NCBI GenBank assembly: GCA_027083475.1
Contig: JALWON010000006.1
Coordinates: 1 to 9,732 of the forward strand
DNA from: Sulfurimonas sp.
Lineage (GTDB): Bacteria; Campylobacterota; Campylobacteria; Campylobacterales; Sulfurimonadaceae
Length of the DNA stretch: 9,732 nucleotides
Direction of reading: 5' to 3'
Each line of letters starts with the position of its first letter. Positions within the stretch are counted from its first letter, which is position 1. Made by a program: the position numbers and the translations under genes. The notes beneath the pieces were generated by a model. It was given only the letters and a program-made list of their open reading frames with translations, searched no databases and was not told the DNA's origin. This document shows positions 1 through 6,871 of this stretch, in pieces.

Positions 1-161
1 TCATCTCTAATGCCTCAAGAAGCAATCAAAGTGTCCTCACCGGAACACTTGCAGAGTTAGATACTTTGTGTAAAGATGCTTTACGACCAGCACTCATTGT
101 GATAGGTGATGTTGTGAATCTTCACGATAAATTACCACAATACGAATATTTACAAGATTAA
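1..161 (+). CDS. cobA: Uroporphyrinogen-III C-methyltransferase, 3' end only (partial)
   Basis: This is the last 52 codons of a gene that begins before the window; the reading frame runs from base 3 to the TAA at 159-161. The peptide ends with a pattern typical of the C-terminus of SUMT/CobA-type methyltransferases: a segment reading VLTGTLAEL, then RPALIVIGDVVNLHDKL. In the family this corresponds to the T-GTL segment and the final P-ALI-(I/V)G-VV-L--KL strand. The enzyme methylates uroporphyrinogen III at C2 and C7 with S-adenosylmethionine to give precorrin-2, the precursor of siroheme. The gene lies 19 bases before a siroheme-dependent reductase, which supports the call. Because the N-terminus is missing, it cannot be seen whether this is a stand-alone CobA or part of a CysG-like fusion. 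Confidence 0.85.
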   Translation, partial: ISNASRSNQSVLTGTLAELDTLCKDALRPALIVIGDVVNLHDKLPQYEYLQD

Positions 162-180
162 AAGAGAGGAAAAAGTAGTC

Positions 181-2091
181 ATGCAAATTTTAGAAGAAGC
201 CAAACTCGCAAGAAGTAAAAAAGTCAATAAAATTGAAAAAACAAAAGATCTTAAATCGCCTATGGAGGCGTATGAGGCGATAGAAAAATATGCTAAAGAG
301 GGGTATGACTCTATTCCCGATGAGGATAAAAAGTATTTTTTAAAATGTTTTGGTATTTATGATAAAGATGGACTCACACCAAAACAGTTTATGATGCGTG
401 TGCGTGTAGCAGGGGGACATTTGAGTGCACTACAGGCAAAAACACTTGGTGAAATTGCGAAGAATTATGGGAAAGACTATATTGACATTACGACCCGTTC
501 ACAGATAGAGTTTCGCTATCTACACATAGAAGATATGCCTGCTATTTTAAAACAACTCAAAGAGGTAGGGTTAAATTCATACCAAACAGGAGTTGATAAT
601 TTTAGAAACATTGTCACAGACCCGCTTGATGCTCTTGGCTTTGATAACATTTTGCCATCGTATAATCTTCTTTTGAAAATTCAAGAAAAATTTCTTTTTA
701 ATCCTGAATGGATTTCTACACTACCTCGAAAATTTAATACTGCTATCACAGGTTCCACAGCGAATAGATGTAATGTTTTTGGTCACGATTGCTCCTTTGT
801 ACTTGCACAAAAAAATGGACGCTATGGGTACAATATGTATCTTGGTGGTCGTGTTGGTATGATTGCAAAGAGTGCCGATATATTTTTAGTCTCTGAGAGT
901 GAGGTGCTTGCGGCTTATGATGCCATCATTACAATCTTTCAAAAATATGGTTTCCGTGATAATCGCAATAAAAATAGACTCCATTTTCTCATTGATGCTG
1001 TTGGCATGGAGAGTATCTCTGCTGCGATTCGTGAAACAGCAGGCATTGACTTTGCGAGTGCAGGAGACACCTTAACTATAGCCAATGCGCACGACACCCA
1101 ACATGGACTCGTTCAACTCAAAGATGCGAGCTTCGCCGTGCAAGTTGTTGTACCATCAGGGATTTTTAGTGGAACGGCACTGCTAAAAGCTGCTGCTCTG
1201 AGTGAAGTGTTTGGAAATGGAGAGTTGCGTTTTAGTGTGGAACAAAATCTTTACATTATGGGTGTTAGTGATCCAGATGCACTTTTAGCGGATGATTTTT
1301 TTAAAGAGTATAAAAATGTTAATTCACCATATTTTAATAACCTTATTGCCTGTGCAGGAACCGAGCATTGTAGTTTTGGTGTGATTGAGAATAAACGCGA
1401 TGCAATTGCACTCTCAGAGTATCTTACAAACGCAGTGCCTTTAGACGAGGGTCGTATACGTCTTTACTGGTCAGCTTGTGTAAAAGGGTGTGGAACTCAT
1501 GAAATAGCTGACATCGGTTTTGAGGGGTGTAAAGCGAAAGTTGATGGAAAAACAGAAGATGGTGTGCATATAACACTTGGTGGAAAGATTGTGAGTGAAG
1601 GCAAAAATGGCTACACTGTTTTAAAATCGACTCCCTTGCGTTTTGCCCGTTACTATGTAGAGACTCTTGCATTAGAGTATAAAAAACTCCGTAAAAAACA
1701 AGAATCTTTTGAAGCTTTTAATGAGAGAGTTTTATTAAATTATTCTCCAGCTTATATTGGTTTTTATATGAAGTTGCAAGCTTATTTGAGAGAAAAAAAC
1801 ACACTACTTGATTTAGACATCAATGCAGTACAAAAAACAGGAAAAAATGAAGAGTTTGAAATTTTTGAACTTGGTCGTAAACTTTACTACCAACTTACAA
1901 AAGAGGAAGCATACCCAGCTTATAGCAGATTTACGAATGAAAATAAAAGAGATAAACTCAGAGATGCCCGAAAACTTAACCCCGATATTGATACCAATAT
2001 AGCAGATATGTTGTTACGAATGTTAGAAGAAGAGACAAAACGTGCAGTCGTTTTTTCAGAACTTGATGTCTTTGTTCGTTTAGGGGTTTGA
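181..2091 (+). CDS. Siroheme/[4Fe-4S] assimilatory-type nitrite/sulfite reductase, probably nitrite reductase
   Basis: This 636-residue protein of the ferredoxin-type nitrite/sulfite reductase family catalyses six-electron reduction of nitrite to ammonium or sulfite to sulfide, presumably in the cytoplasm. It has two half-domain repeats (about residues 60-130 and 305-370), each followed by a cofactor region. The siroheme/[4Fe-4S] ligands are complete: C391 and C397 (C-x5-C), C433 and C437 (C-x3-C), followed by ADIGFEG. Anion-binding candidates are R73/R75 (MMRVR), R142 (DNFRN) and K184 in LPRKFN. N186 replaces the second lysine of sulfite reductases and matches the asparagine (N226) of spinach nitrite reductase, so nitrite is the more likely substrate (inference). 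An AGAGGA at 165-170 precedes the ATG by 10 bases. The protein has about 130 extra, mostly charged and helical-looking residues after about 500, beyond the usual family end. It follows the siroheme-synthesis gene and ends one base before the next start codon. A nirA-like name is possible but not certain. Confidence 0.88.
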   Translation: MQILEEAKLARSKKVNKIEKTKDLKSPMEAYEAIEKYAKEGYDSIPDEDKKYFLKCFGIYDKDGLTPKQFMMRVRVAGGHLSALQAKTLGEIAKNYGKDYIDITTRSQIEFRYLHIEDMPAILKQLKEVGLNSYQTGVDNFRNIVTDPLDALGFDNILPSYNLLLKIQEKFLFNPEWISTLPRKFNTAITGSTANRCNVFGHDCSFVLAQKNGRYGYNMYLGGRVGMIAKSADIFLVSESEVLAAYDAIITIFQKYGFRDNRNKNRLHFLIDAVGMESISAAIRETAGIDFASAGDTLTIANAHDTQHGLVQLKDASFAVQVVVPSGIFSGTALLKAAALSEVFGNGELRFSVEQNLYIMGVSDPDALLADDFFKEYKNVNSPYFNNLIACAGTEHCSFGVIENKRDAIALSEYLTNAVPLDEGRIRLYWSACVKGCGTHEIADIGFEGCKAKVDGKTEDGVHITLGGKIVSEGKNGYTVLKSTPLRFARYYVETLALEYKKLRKKQESFEAFNERVLLNYSPAYIGFYMKLQAYLREKNTLLDLDINAVQKTGKNEEFEIFELGRKLYYQLTKEEAYPAYSRFTNENKRDKLRDARKLNPDIDTNIADMLLRMLEEETKRAVVFSELDVFVRLGV

Positions 2092-2092
2092 T

Positions 2093-2350
2093 ATGCGAAA
2101 AATATTACTCATACTTGGATTGTTTTATGCAATACTTTATGCAAATACTACACAAGAAACACTCAAAGAAACTAAAAAGAAAGAGCCTTTTGATACCCAT
2201 TTAGGATTGCATGATAAGAGTAAATGGGGTGCATCTGTAAAGAAGAAAATGCATGAAACTCGGGAAAATACTATCAAATGTGGTGCAGCAAAGTGTGGGG
2301 TGCCAAGTACAAGCAGTAAGTGTGGTGCTGTAAAGATACCTACACATTAA
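2093..2350 (+). CDS. Small secreted protein with KCG cysteine repeat, function unknown
   Basis: This is an 85-residue protein that I do not recognise as a named family. Residues 1-17 form a classic Sec signal peptide: MRK, then a hydrophobic stretch ending LYA, with likely cleavage before N18. The mature part is about 68 residues, very polar and lysine-rich. It ends in three short cysteine repeats at C63, C68 and C76, reading KCGAAK, KCGVPS and KCGAVK. The protein is therefore probably exported to the periplasm, where the spaced cysteines could bind metal or be modified; this is inference. The ATG lies one base after the stop codon of the reductase gene, and AGGGG at 2082-2086 gives a 6-base spacer, so the two genes should be translated from one message. 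The motif faintly recalls the EGKCG repeats of HvfA-type copper-related peptides, but no HvfB/HvfC (DUF692/DUF2063) partner is in this window and the flanking residues differ. Confidence 0.75.
   Translation: MRKILLILGLFYAILYANTTQETLKETKKKEPFDTHLGLHDKSKWGASVKKKMHETRENTIKCGAAKCGVPSTSSKCGAVKIPTH
2276..2335 (+). repeat. Short imperfect tandem coding repeat (KCG units)
   Basis: Two near-identical 18-base copies, at 2276-2293 and 2318-2335, share the pattern AA-TGTGGTGC-G-AAAG. A third, more diverged copy begins at 2291 (AAGTGTGGGGTGCCAAG). All three are in the same reading frame and encode the KCG units of the small secreted protein. DNA-level similarity suggests recent internal duplication rather than only protein-level selection, although the copies are short. 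Confidence 0.6.
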
Positions 2351-3123
2351 AGTGCGAGGCGAATCCCTACAGGACAGTGATCGGATCCTTCTATATAATC
2401 AAGTATAAAGGCATCTTCTAAATTTTCGGCTAAATCTTCACTTATAAAAAAGTAATCGATTCTCCAGCCGACATTTTTCACTCTGGCACTTGAGCGGTAG
2501 CTCCACCAACTGTATCTGTCTGCTTCATCGCCATTGACATAACGAAAAGTATCGATGTAGCCATGTGCTAAGAGTTTATCAATCCATACGCGCTCAATTG
2601 GTAAGAAACCGCTTGTTTTTGCATTTGCTTTTGGATTTTTGAGGTCTATCTCTCTGTGTGCTGTATTGACATCACCACAGATAATGATGCTTTTGCCTTC
2701 TTCTCTGAGGAGCTCACAGTGTGCAAGTAAATCATCATAAAATTTCATTTTATACGCAAGGCGTTCTTCATCTTTTTGTCCATTTGGAAAGTAGATGTTA
2801 AAGAGAACAATATCATCATAATGCGTTTCAATAATACGACCTTCATGCAAGGTGTCAATATGATGGTCATTGCTAGTGTAATCACTTGTGAGTGTACTAA
2901 AAGTTGCTGTTCCGCTGTAGCCTTTTTTATCGGCTGAATTTACATGAAGCTCTGTATACTCTTTTTCAAATAAACTGTCGGGAATTTGCTGGGGAAGGGC
3001 TTTGATTTCTTGAAGGCATAAGATGTCAGGTTCTCTTTCATCGATCCATTTTAAAGCATCTTTGGTGCCAACGGCACGAATACCATTGACATTCCATGAA
3101 ATAATTTCGATTGAATCAGACAC
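2347..3123 (-). CDS. xth: Exodeoxyribonuclease III (AP endonuclease, ExoA/XthA family)
   Basis: This 258-residue protein of the endonuclease/exonuclease/phosphatase fold cleaves DNA at abasic sites and removes 3' blocking groups in base excision repair. Family motifs are complete: SWNVNGIR with N11 and N13; LQE with metal-binding E39; GYSGTA at 68-73; NIYFPNG with Y111; GDVN with D151 and N153; WRIDYFF with D223; and the C-terminal SDHCP with D248 and H249. Length is normal for the bacterial family. The start codon is GTG at 3121-3123. The TAA of the upstream mfrE gene lies in the same frame only six bases earlier, so no longer start is possible, and no ATG lies nearby downstream. I see no good Shine-Dalgarno sequence, so translation may depend on ribosomes finishing mfrE. 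It is the last gene of the mfrABE operon, and its stop overlaps that of the convergent small-protein gene. Confidence 0.93.
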   Translation of the reverse strand: MSDSIEIISWNVNGIRAVGTKDALKWIDEREPDILCLQEIKALPQQIPDSLFEKEYTELHVNSADKKGYSGTATFSTLTSDYTSNDHHIDTLHEGRIIETHYDDIVLFNIYFPNGQKDEERLAYKMKFYDDLLAHCELLREEGKSIIICGDVNTAHREIDLKNPKANAKTSGFLPIERVWIDKLLAHGYIDTFRYVNGDEADRYSWWSYRSSARVKNVGWRIDYFFISEDLAENLEDAFILDYIEGSDHCPVGIRLAL

Positions 3124-3129
3124 GAAAGA

Positions 3130-4011
3130 TTAAACGAAATCTACAGACTCAACGTGGTGTTTGAGACCGAGTTCTTCTTTACTACAACCAAGTGCAAGAC
3201 CAATCATTTGTTGCATATGAAGGACCGGAAGTGCTACTTCACGACCAATCTCTTTTGAGAGATGTCCTGTTTGTGTATCAAGTTTCAGATGACAAAGTGG
3301 ACAGGGTGTTACCATCCAGTCAGCATTGCCATCCATAGCACCAGCGACTGCATTTCCTGCAAGGATAGCCGAAGTTTTTGGTGCTTGAAGCTCTACATGG
3401 AAACCACAACATTTATTTTTTTCTTCATAATCAACAGTCTCACCACCACAAGCAATGATTAAATCATCTAGTGAGGTAGGGTTGTATGGGTTTTCAGGTG
3501 AGTTGTGAGTCTCATTTTGCAGTTCTGAAGGACGGATATTGTGACAGCCATAAAAAGGAGCAATGTTAAATTGGCTTAATGGTGTAACGACCATCTCTTT
3601 GACTTTATCAAGTCCAATATCATCAATAATTGCATATAAAAAGTGAGTAATATCAGAAGTTCCTTTGTACTCTAAACCAACTTCTTCAAGTTTTTCATTA
3701 ACACGAGCTTTGAGTTCTGCATTGTTATCAAGACGATGTTTTGTCATTGCAGTGTTAAGCTGACAAGTGTTACAGATAGTAACCATTGTAAGACCATGTT
3801 TCTCAGCATAAGCGATATTTCTCGCATTGAGTACCAGTGATAAAAAGTCATCATAATCTTGTAAGTGAGAAGCACCACAACAAGAGGCTTCTACTAACTC
3901 TACAAGTTCTATTCCTAATTTTTCTGCAACTGCCATTGTTGACATATACTGTTCTGGAGTACTCTGTTTTGCAGTACAGCCCGTAAAAAGTGCGTATTTT
4001 AATTTACTCAT
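3130..4011 (-). CDS. mfrE: Fumarate reductase/succinate dehydrogenase subunit E, HdrB-like (two CCG domains)
   Basis: This 293-residue protein of the heterodisulfide reductase subunit B family is the third, putative membrane-associating and quinone-reacting subunit of 'type E' succinate dehydrogenases and of 8-methylmenaquinol:fumarate reductases. Two complete cysteine-rich CCG domains are present: C12, C44-C45, C80 and C83; and C156, C201-C202, C237 and C240. In the HdrB family such domains hold unusual (noncubane) iron-sulfur clusters. No transmembrane helix is evident, as expected, since these subunits are thought to attach to the membrane through amphipathic segments. AAGGA at 4018-4022 lies 6 bases before the ATG, and the gap to mfrB is 15 bases. 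It sits between mfrB and the exonuclease III gene. The alternative names sdhE or sdhC are also used in related genomes. An isolated HdrB would not be expected next to mfrAB, so the assignment is firm. Confidence 0.92.
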   Translation of the reverse strand: MSKLKYALFTGCTAKQSTPEQYMSTMAVAEKLGIELVELVEASCCGASHLQDYDDFLSLVLNARNIAYAEKHGLTMVTICNTCQLNTAMTKHRLDNNAELKARVNEKLEEVGLEYKGTSDITHFLYAIIDDIGLDKVKEMVVTPLSQFNIAPFYGCHNIRPSELQNETHNSPENPYNPTSLDDLIIACGGETVDYEEKNKCCGFHVELQAPKTSAILAGNAVAGAMDGNADWMVTPCPLCHLKLDTQTGHLSKEIGREVALPVLHMQQMIGLALGCSKEELGLKHHVESVDFV

Positions 4012-4026
4012 ATTTTTTCCTTAACT

Positions 4027-5010
4027 CTAAAACTTTGCAGTTGATGAAGATTTTACTAATTTTTGAATTTCATCAAGATTTTCTGATTTTACAATGCCCC
4101 ATGGTGGTACAATTTTGCCTTTTCTAAACATATTGAGAGCCAATGGAATGTGTTTGACAACAGCAGCACGTTCAGAGTAGAGAACCATACCACCCTCATC
4201 AAGAACACCATTTCTAGCAATAGAGTGTTTAAACCCTACTGCATGGCGTGTTGCTACATTTGAAGTCGCTACATTTTCTTTGAAAAGCATTTGGTGGAGT
4301 GATGTTATTTTTTCAATTGGGTTAATATCTTTCGGGCAGGCTTCTGCACACTCAAAACATTTGACACAATCCCAAACCCCTTGGTTTGTTTGATGGACTG
4401 CTTCGAGTCTCTGTGTGCCTATTTCATCACGAACATCTGCTTCAAAACGGTATGCCGCAGCAAATGCAGCCGGTCCAAAGAACTCATCATTGACTTCAAC
4501 AACAGGACAAGAGTAGTGACATGCACCACATTGAATACATAAATCAGCATCATTAATTTTTTCAGCATCTTCAGGTGAAACCAAGTTCTCAACAGTAGGA
4601 TTTTCATCAACATCAGTAACAACATAAGGGGTGACATCTGCATGTTTCTCCCAAAAATCACTTTTGTCAATAATCATATCTTTAACAGATCTTTTGATGC
4701 TTTGTGGTTCAATTGTAAGTTCATTTCCAAAGAGTTCTATCATGTCTGTCATACTCTCTTTACAAGCAAGAGTTGCACGACCATTTACTTTAATAGCACA
4801 TGCACCACAGATACCATGACGGCAAGATCTTCTGTATGAAAAACTTCCATCATGTTCCCATTTTATACGGTTTAAAATGTCAAGTACAACTTCTTCTGAA
4901 GTGACTTCCATACTATAATCTTCATAATATGGAAGATAATCTTCATCAGCATTGAAACGAAATACTTTAAAGTTTACTTGTTGTTTCGTGATTTTATGTT
5001 CTGTACTCAT
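4027..5010 (-). CDS. mfrB: Fumarate reductase/succinate dehydrogenase iron-sulfur subunit
   Basis: This 327-residue iron-sulfur subunit passes electrons between the flavin of MfrA and MfrE. The N-terminal plant-type ferredoxin domain carries [2Fe-2S] ligands C63, C68, C71 and C83 (the CRHGICGAC region). The C-terminal domain has C158-C161-C164-C168P and C215-C218-C221-C225P. In ordinary FrdB/SdhB the second group lacks the middle cysteine and binds [3Fe-4S]. Here C218 makes a full CxxCxxCxxxCP, as reported for type E succinate dehydrogenases, so a second [4Fe-4S] cluster is likely (inference). About 90 residues follow the last cluster, longer than in E. coli FrdB. The start is supported by AAGGAG at 5016-5021, five bases before the ATG. 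This site overlaps the TAA of mfrA, which indicates translational coupling. Confidence 0.94.
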   Translation of the reverse strand: MSTEHKITKQQVNFKVFRFNADEDYLPYYEDYSMEVTSEEVVLDILNRIKWEHDGSFSYRRSCRHGICGACAIKVNGRATLACKESMTDMIELFGNELTIEPQSIKRSVKDMIIDKSDFWEKHADVTPYVVTDVDENPTVENLVSPEDAEKINDADLCIQCGACHYSCPVVEVNDEFFGPAAFAAAYRFEADVRDEIGTQRLEAVHQTNQGVWDCVKCFECAEACPKDINPIEKITSLHQMLFKENVATSNVATRHAVGFKHSIARNGVLDEGGMVLYSERAAVVKHIPLALNMFRKGKIVPPWGIVKSENLDEIQKLVKSSSTAKF

Positions 5011-5015
5011 AAGTT

Positions 5016-5021
5016 CTCCTT
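5016..5021 (-). promoter_or_regulatory. Shine-Dalgarno site of mfrB overlapping the mfrA stop codon
   Basis: On the minus strand the sequence reads TAAGGAGAACTTATG. AAGGAG shares two bases with the mfrA stop TAA and stands 5 bases before the mfrB ATG. This arrangement favours handover of ribosomes and balanced synthesis of the two subunits. Confidence 0.8.
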
Positions 5022-6732
5022 AGTATGTTCTAGCTTTAAGTTCATGTTTACCAAGAACAACATCCATGTAGTCAAGTGAAATATCACCATTTTCATCCAT
5101 ATAAGCCATTGTGTGTTTGAGGAAGTTTTCATCATCACGTGTATCAAAATCTTCTCTATAGTGTGCCCCACGACTCTCATTTCTTGCTATTGCACTCTCT
5201 ACTATAAAGAGTGAATAATCAAGCATATGACCAAATTCTAAAGCTTCTTGGAGTTCAGTGTTGAAAACTTTTGATTTGTCTTTGATACGGATATTTTGAA
5301 AGCGTTTACGTAACTCTTTAATGGTATCAATAGCAATCTGGAGTGTCTCTTTTGTTCTAAAAGCCCCTGCGTTAGCAGTCATACACTGTTGTAACTCTTC
5401 ACGAAGTACTGGAACAGATTCATTGCCATTGTTTGTTAAGAACCACTCTACTTCTTTGAGTGCTGTTTGGGCATCTGCCTCTGTTGCAACTCTGAGTTCT
5501 ATTTCATCTATCTCTTTTACCATTGTTTTTCCAACAAAACGGCCAAAAAGCAGTGCTTCAAGTACTGAGTTTGCACCAAGACGGTTTGCACCATGTACAG
5601 AAACACAAGAACACTCACCTGCAGCATAAAAACCTTCTACAAACTCTTCATTGTTTTTACGAACATTTCCAGCAATATTGACTGGAATACCACCCATAGA
5701 GTAGTGTGCTGTTGCAGAGATAAGAATAGGCTCTTTAATCATATCAAGCCCTAAAAATGTGATAGCAAGTTCACGCAGTTCAGGAAGTTTTGTCATAATT
5801 AAATCTTTTCCTAAATGTGTGACATCAATGTAAACAGCATCTTTTCGTGGACCAACACCACGACCTTCACGAATTTCATTTAAAATAGCACGAGCAACAA
5901 CATCACGAGAAGCAAGTTCGAGTGCATTTGGTGCGTATTTTTCCATGAAACGCTCACCTTTAGAGTTGAAAAGGCGTCCACCCTCACCACGTGCAGCTTC
6001 TGAAATGAGTACACCATTTCCTGAAAGTCCTGATGGGTGAAACTGTACAAATTCCATATCTTCTAAAGGAAGACCATGACGAGCAACGATACTTAGACCA
6101 TCACCTGTATTTGCATGGGCATTCGAGCTGATTTTAAAGGCTCTCGCATAGCCACCCGTTGCAAACATGACGGATTTTGCATTGAAAATTGCCATTTGCA
6201 TGTCACGAATGTTAAATGCAATGACACCAGATACTTTTCCATCTTTATAGATAATATCTGCTGCATACCACTCATCCCAAAACTTCACACCAACACGGTG
6301 TGCTTGTTCATAAATGGTTTGCAAGAGTGTAAGCCCAGTTCTATCTTTTGCAAAACATGCACGAGGAGAACTTTGCCCACCAAAAGGACGTTGTGCAATT
6401 TTTCCATCTGGAGTTCTGCTAAATACAGCACCCATTCTTTCAGACCAGCGAATTGTCTCAGGTGCATTTTTACACATAAACTCAACCGCATCTTGATCTG
6501 CTAAATAATCAGACCCTTTGACTGTATCAAATTCATGGAGTTCTACACTGTCTTCATCACTAAATGCAGCATTAATACCACCTTGTGCCGCTCCAGAGTG
6601 ACTTCTTAGAGGGTGTAACTTTGTAATAACGGCAACTTTTTTACCTGCGGTTTGCAACTCTCTCGCTGCTGCGTTTCCCGCAAGACCCGCACCAACGATG
6701 ATTGCATCGTAAGTATAAATAGGAATACTCAT
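5020..6732 (-). CDS. mfrA: Fumarate reductase/succinate dehydrogenase flavoprotein subunit, without Tat signal
   Basis: This 570-residue flavoprotein is the catalytic subunit interconverting fumarate and succinate. An N-terminal FAD-binding VGAGLAG lies at residues 13-19. RSHSGAAQGG follows with H45, the expected covalent FAD attachment site. Active-site residues seen by comparison with E. coli FrdA are H232 (FHPSG), S244/E245 (SEAARGEGG), R276 (SRDVVAR), H343 (TAHYSMGGI) and R384 (GANRLGANS). The protein starts directly with the FAD domain and has no twin-arginine signal, unlike the MfrA of Wolinella and Campylobacter. The codon just before the ATG is an in-frame TGA, so the start is certain on the upstream side; AAGGA at 6740-6744 gives a 7-base spacer. 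The enzyme should therefore face the cytoplasm. In a Sulfurimonas-like autotroph it could serve the reductive TCA cycle (inference). sdhA is an alternative name. It is the first gene of mfrA-mfrB-mfrE-xth. Confidence 0.93.
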   Translation of the reverse strand: MSIPIYTYDAIIVGAGLAGNAAARELQTAGKKVAVITKLHPLRSHSGAAQGGINAAFSDEDSVELHEFDTVKGSDYLADQDAVEFMCKNAPETIRWSERMGAVFSRTPDGKIAQRPFGGQSSPRACFAKDRTGLTLLQTIYEQAHRVGVKFWDEWYAADIIYKDGKVSGVIAFNIRDMQMAIFNAKSVMFATGGYARAFKISSNAHANTGDGLSIVARHGLPLEDMEFVQFHPSGLSGNGVLISEAARGEGGRLFNSKGERFMEKYAPNALELASRDVVARAILNEIREGRGVGPRKDAVYIDVTHLGKDLIMTKLPELRELAITFLGLDMIKEPILISATAHYSMGGIPVNIAGNVRKNNEEFVEGFYAAGECSCVSVHGANRLGANSVLEALLFGRFVGKTMVKEIDEIELRVATEADAQTALKEVEWFLTNNGNESVPVLREELQQCMTANAGAFRTKETLQIAIDTIKELRKRFQNIRIKDKSKVFNTELQEALEFGHMLDYSLFIVESAIARNESRGAHYREDFDTRDDENFLKHTMAYMDENGDISLDYMDVVLGKHELKARTY

Positions 6733-6770
6733 TCACTTATCCTTCAATTTTAAAACTAAAATAATGCTGG

Positions 6771-6776
6771 ATTATA
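6771..6776 (-). promoter_or_regulatory. Putative -10 box of the mfrABE-xth operon
   Basis: The minus strand reads GATATAATCC, which includes a perfect TATAAT. Transcription would begin near 6764 and give a leader of roughly 30 bases that includes the AAGGA of mfrA. The position one would expect for a -35 element (around 6794-6799, ACCTAC) does not match the consensus. That is not unusual for sigma-70 promoters in this phylum, where a -35 element is often weak or missing. Confidence 0.55.
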
Positions 6777-6834
6777 TCGCTAATAGACTTAGAGTAGGTT
6801 AAATTAGCTTTTTGTTTTTATGAACTTACTATTT

Positions 6835-6864
6835 GTTACAATTTGAGCCATCTAATGCTATAAT
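6835..6864 (+). promoter_or_regulatory. Putative extended -10 promoter of thiL, implying a leaderless message
   Basis: TGCTATAAT at 6856-6864 is a perfect extended -10 element. A partial -35 match, GTTACA at 6835-6840, lies 18 bases upstream of TATAAT. The expected start of transcription, about 7 bases after the box, falls at or within a base or two of the thiL ATG at 6872, and no Shine-Dalgarno sequence lies in front of that ATG. Confidence 0.6.
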
Positions 6865-6871
6865 TCTTTCT

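Larger units (their letters stand above)
6733..6871. other. Divergent intergenic region between mfrA and thiL
   Basis: This 139-base, very AT-rich spacer separates two divergently transcribed operons and contains a TATAAT box for each direction. I see no obvious inverted repeat that would mark a specific operator, no riboswitch-like structure and no small reading frame worth calling. Confidence 0.6.

Noticed and set aside
1424..1672. Open frame on the minus strand opposite the siroheme reductase gene
   Set aside because: It lies fully inside a well-supported gene with complete cofactor motifs, and its translation has no recognisable domain. The same holds for other frames antisense to mfrE, mfrB, mfrA, thiL, truD and psd.
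5321..5629. Plus-strand frame of 102 codons opposite mfrA
   Set aside because: It is the reverse of a conserved flavoprotein region containing the GANRLGANS motif; the low-complexity serine/alanine-rich translation looks like a shadow frame.
6833..6871. Longer thiL start at a TTG, 13 codons upstream
   Set aside because: The added codons run across the TATAAT promoter element, have no ribosome-binding site and do not resemble ThiL N-termini.
6733..6871. Possible TPP riboswitch upstream of thiL
   Set aside because: I do not see the conserved TPP-aptamer segments in this spacer, and the promoter box sits too close to the start codon to leave room for a leader.
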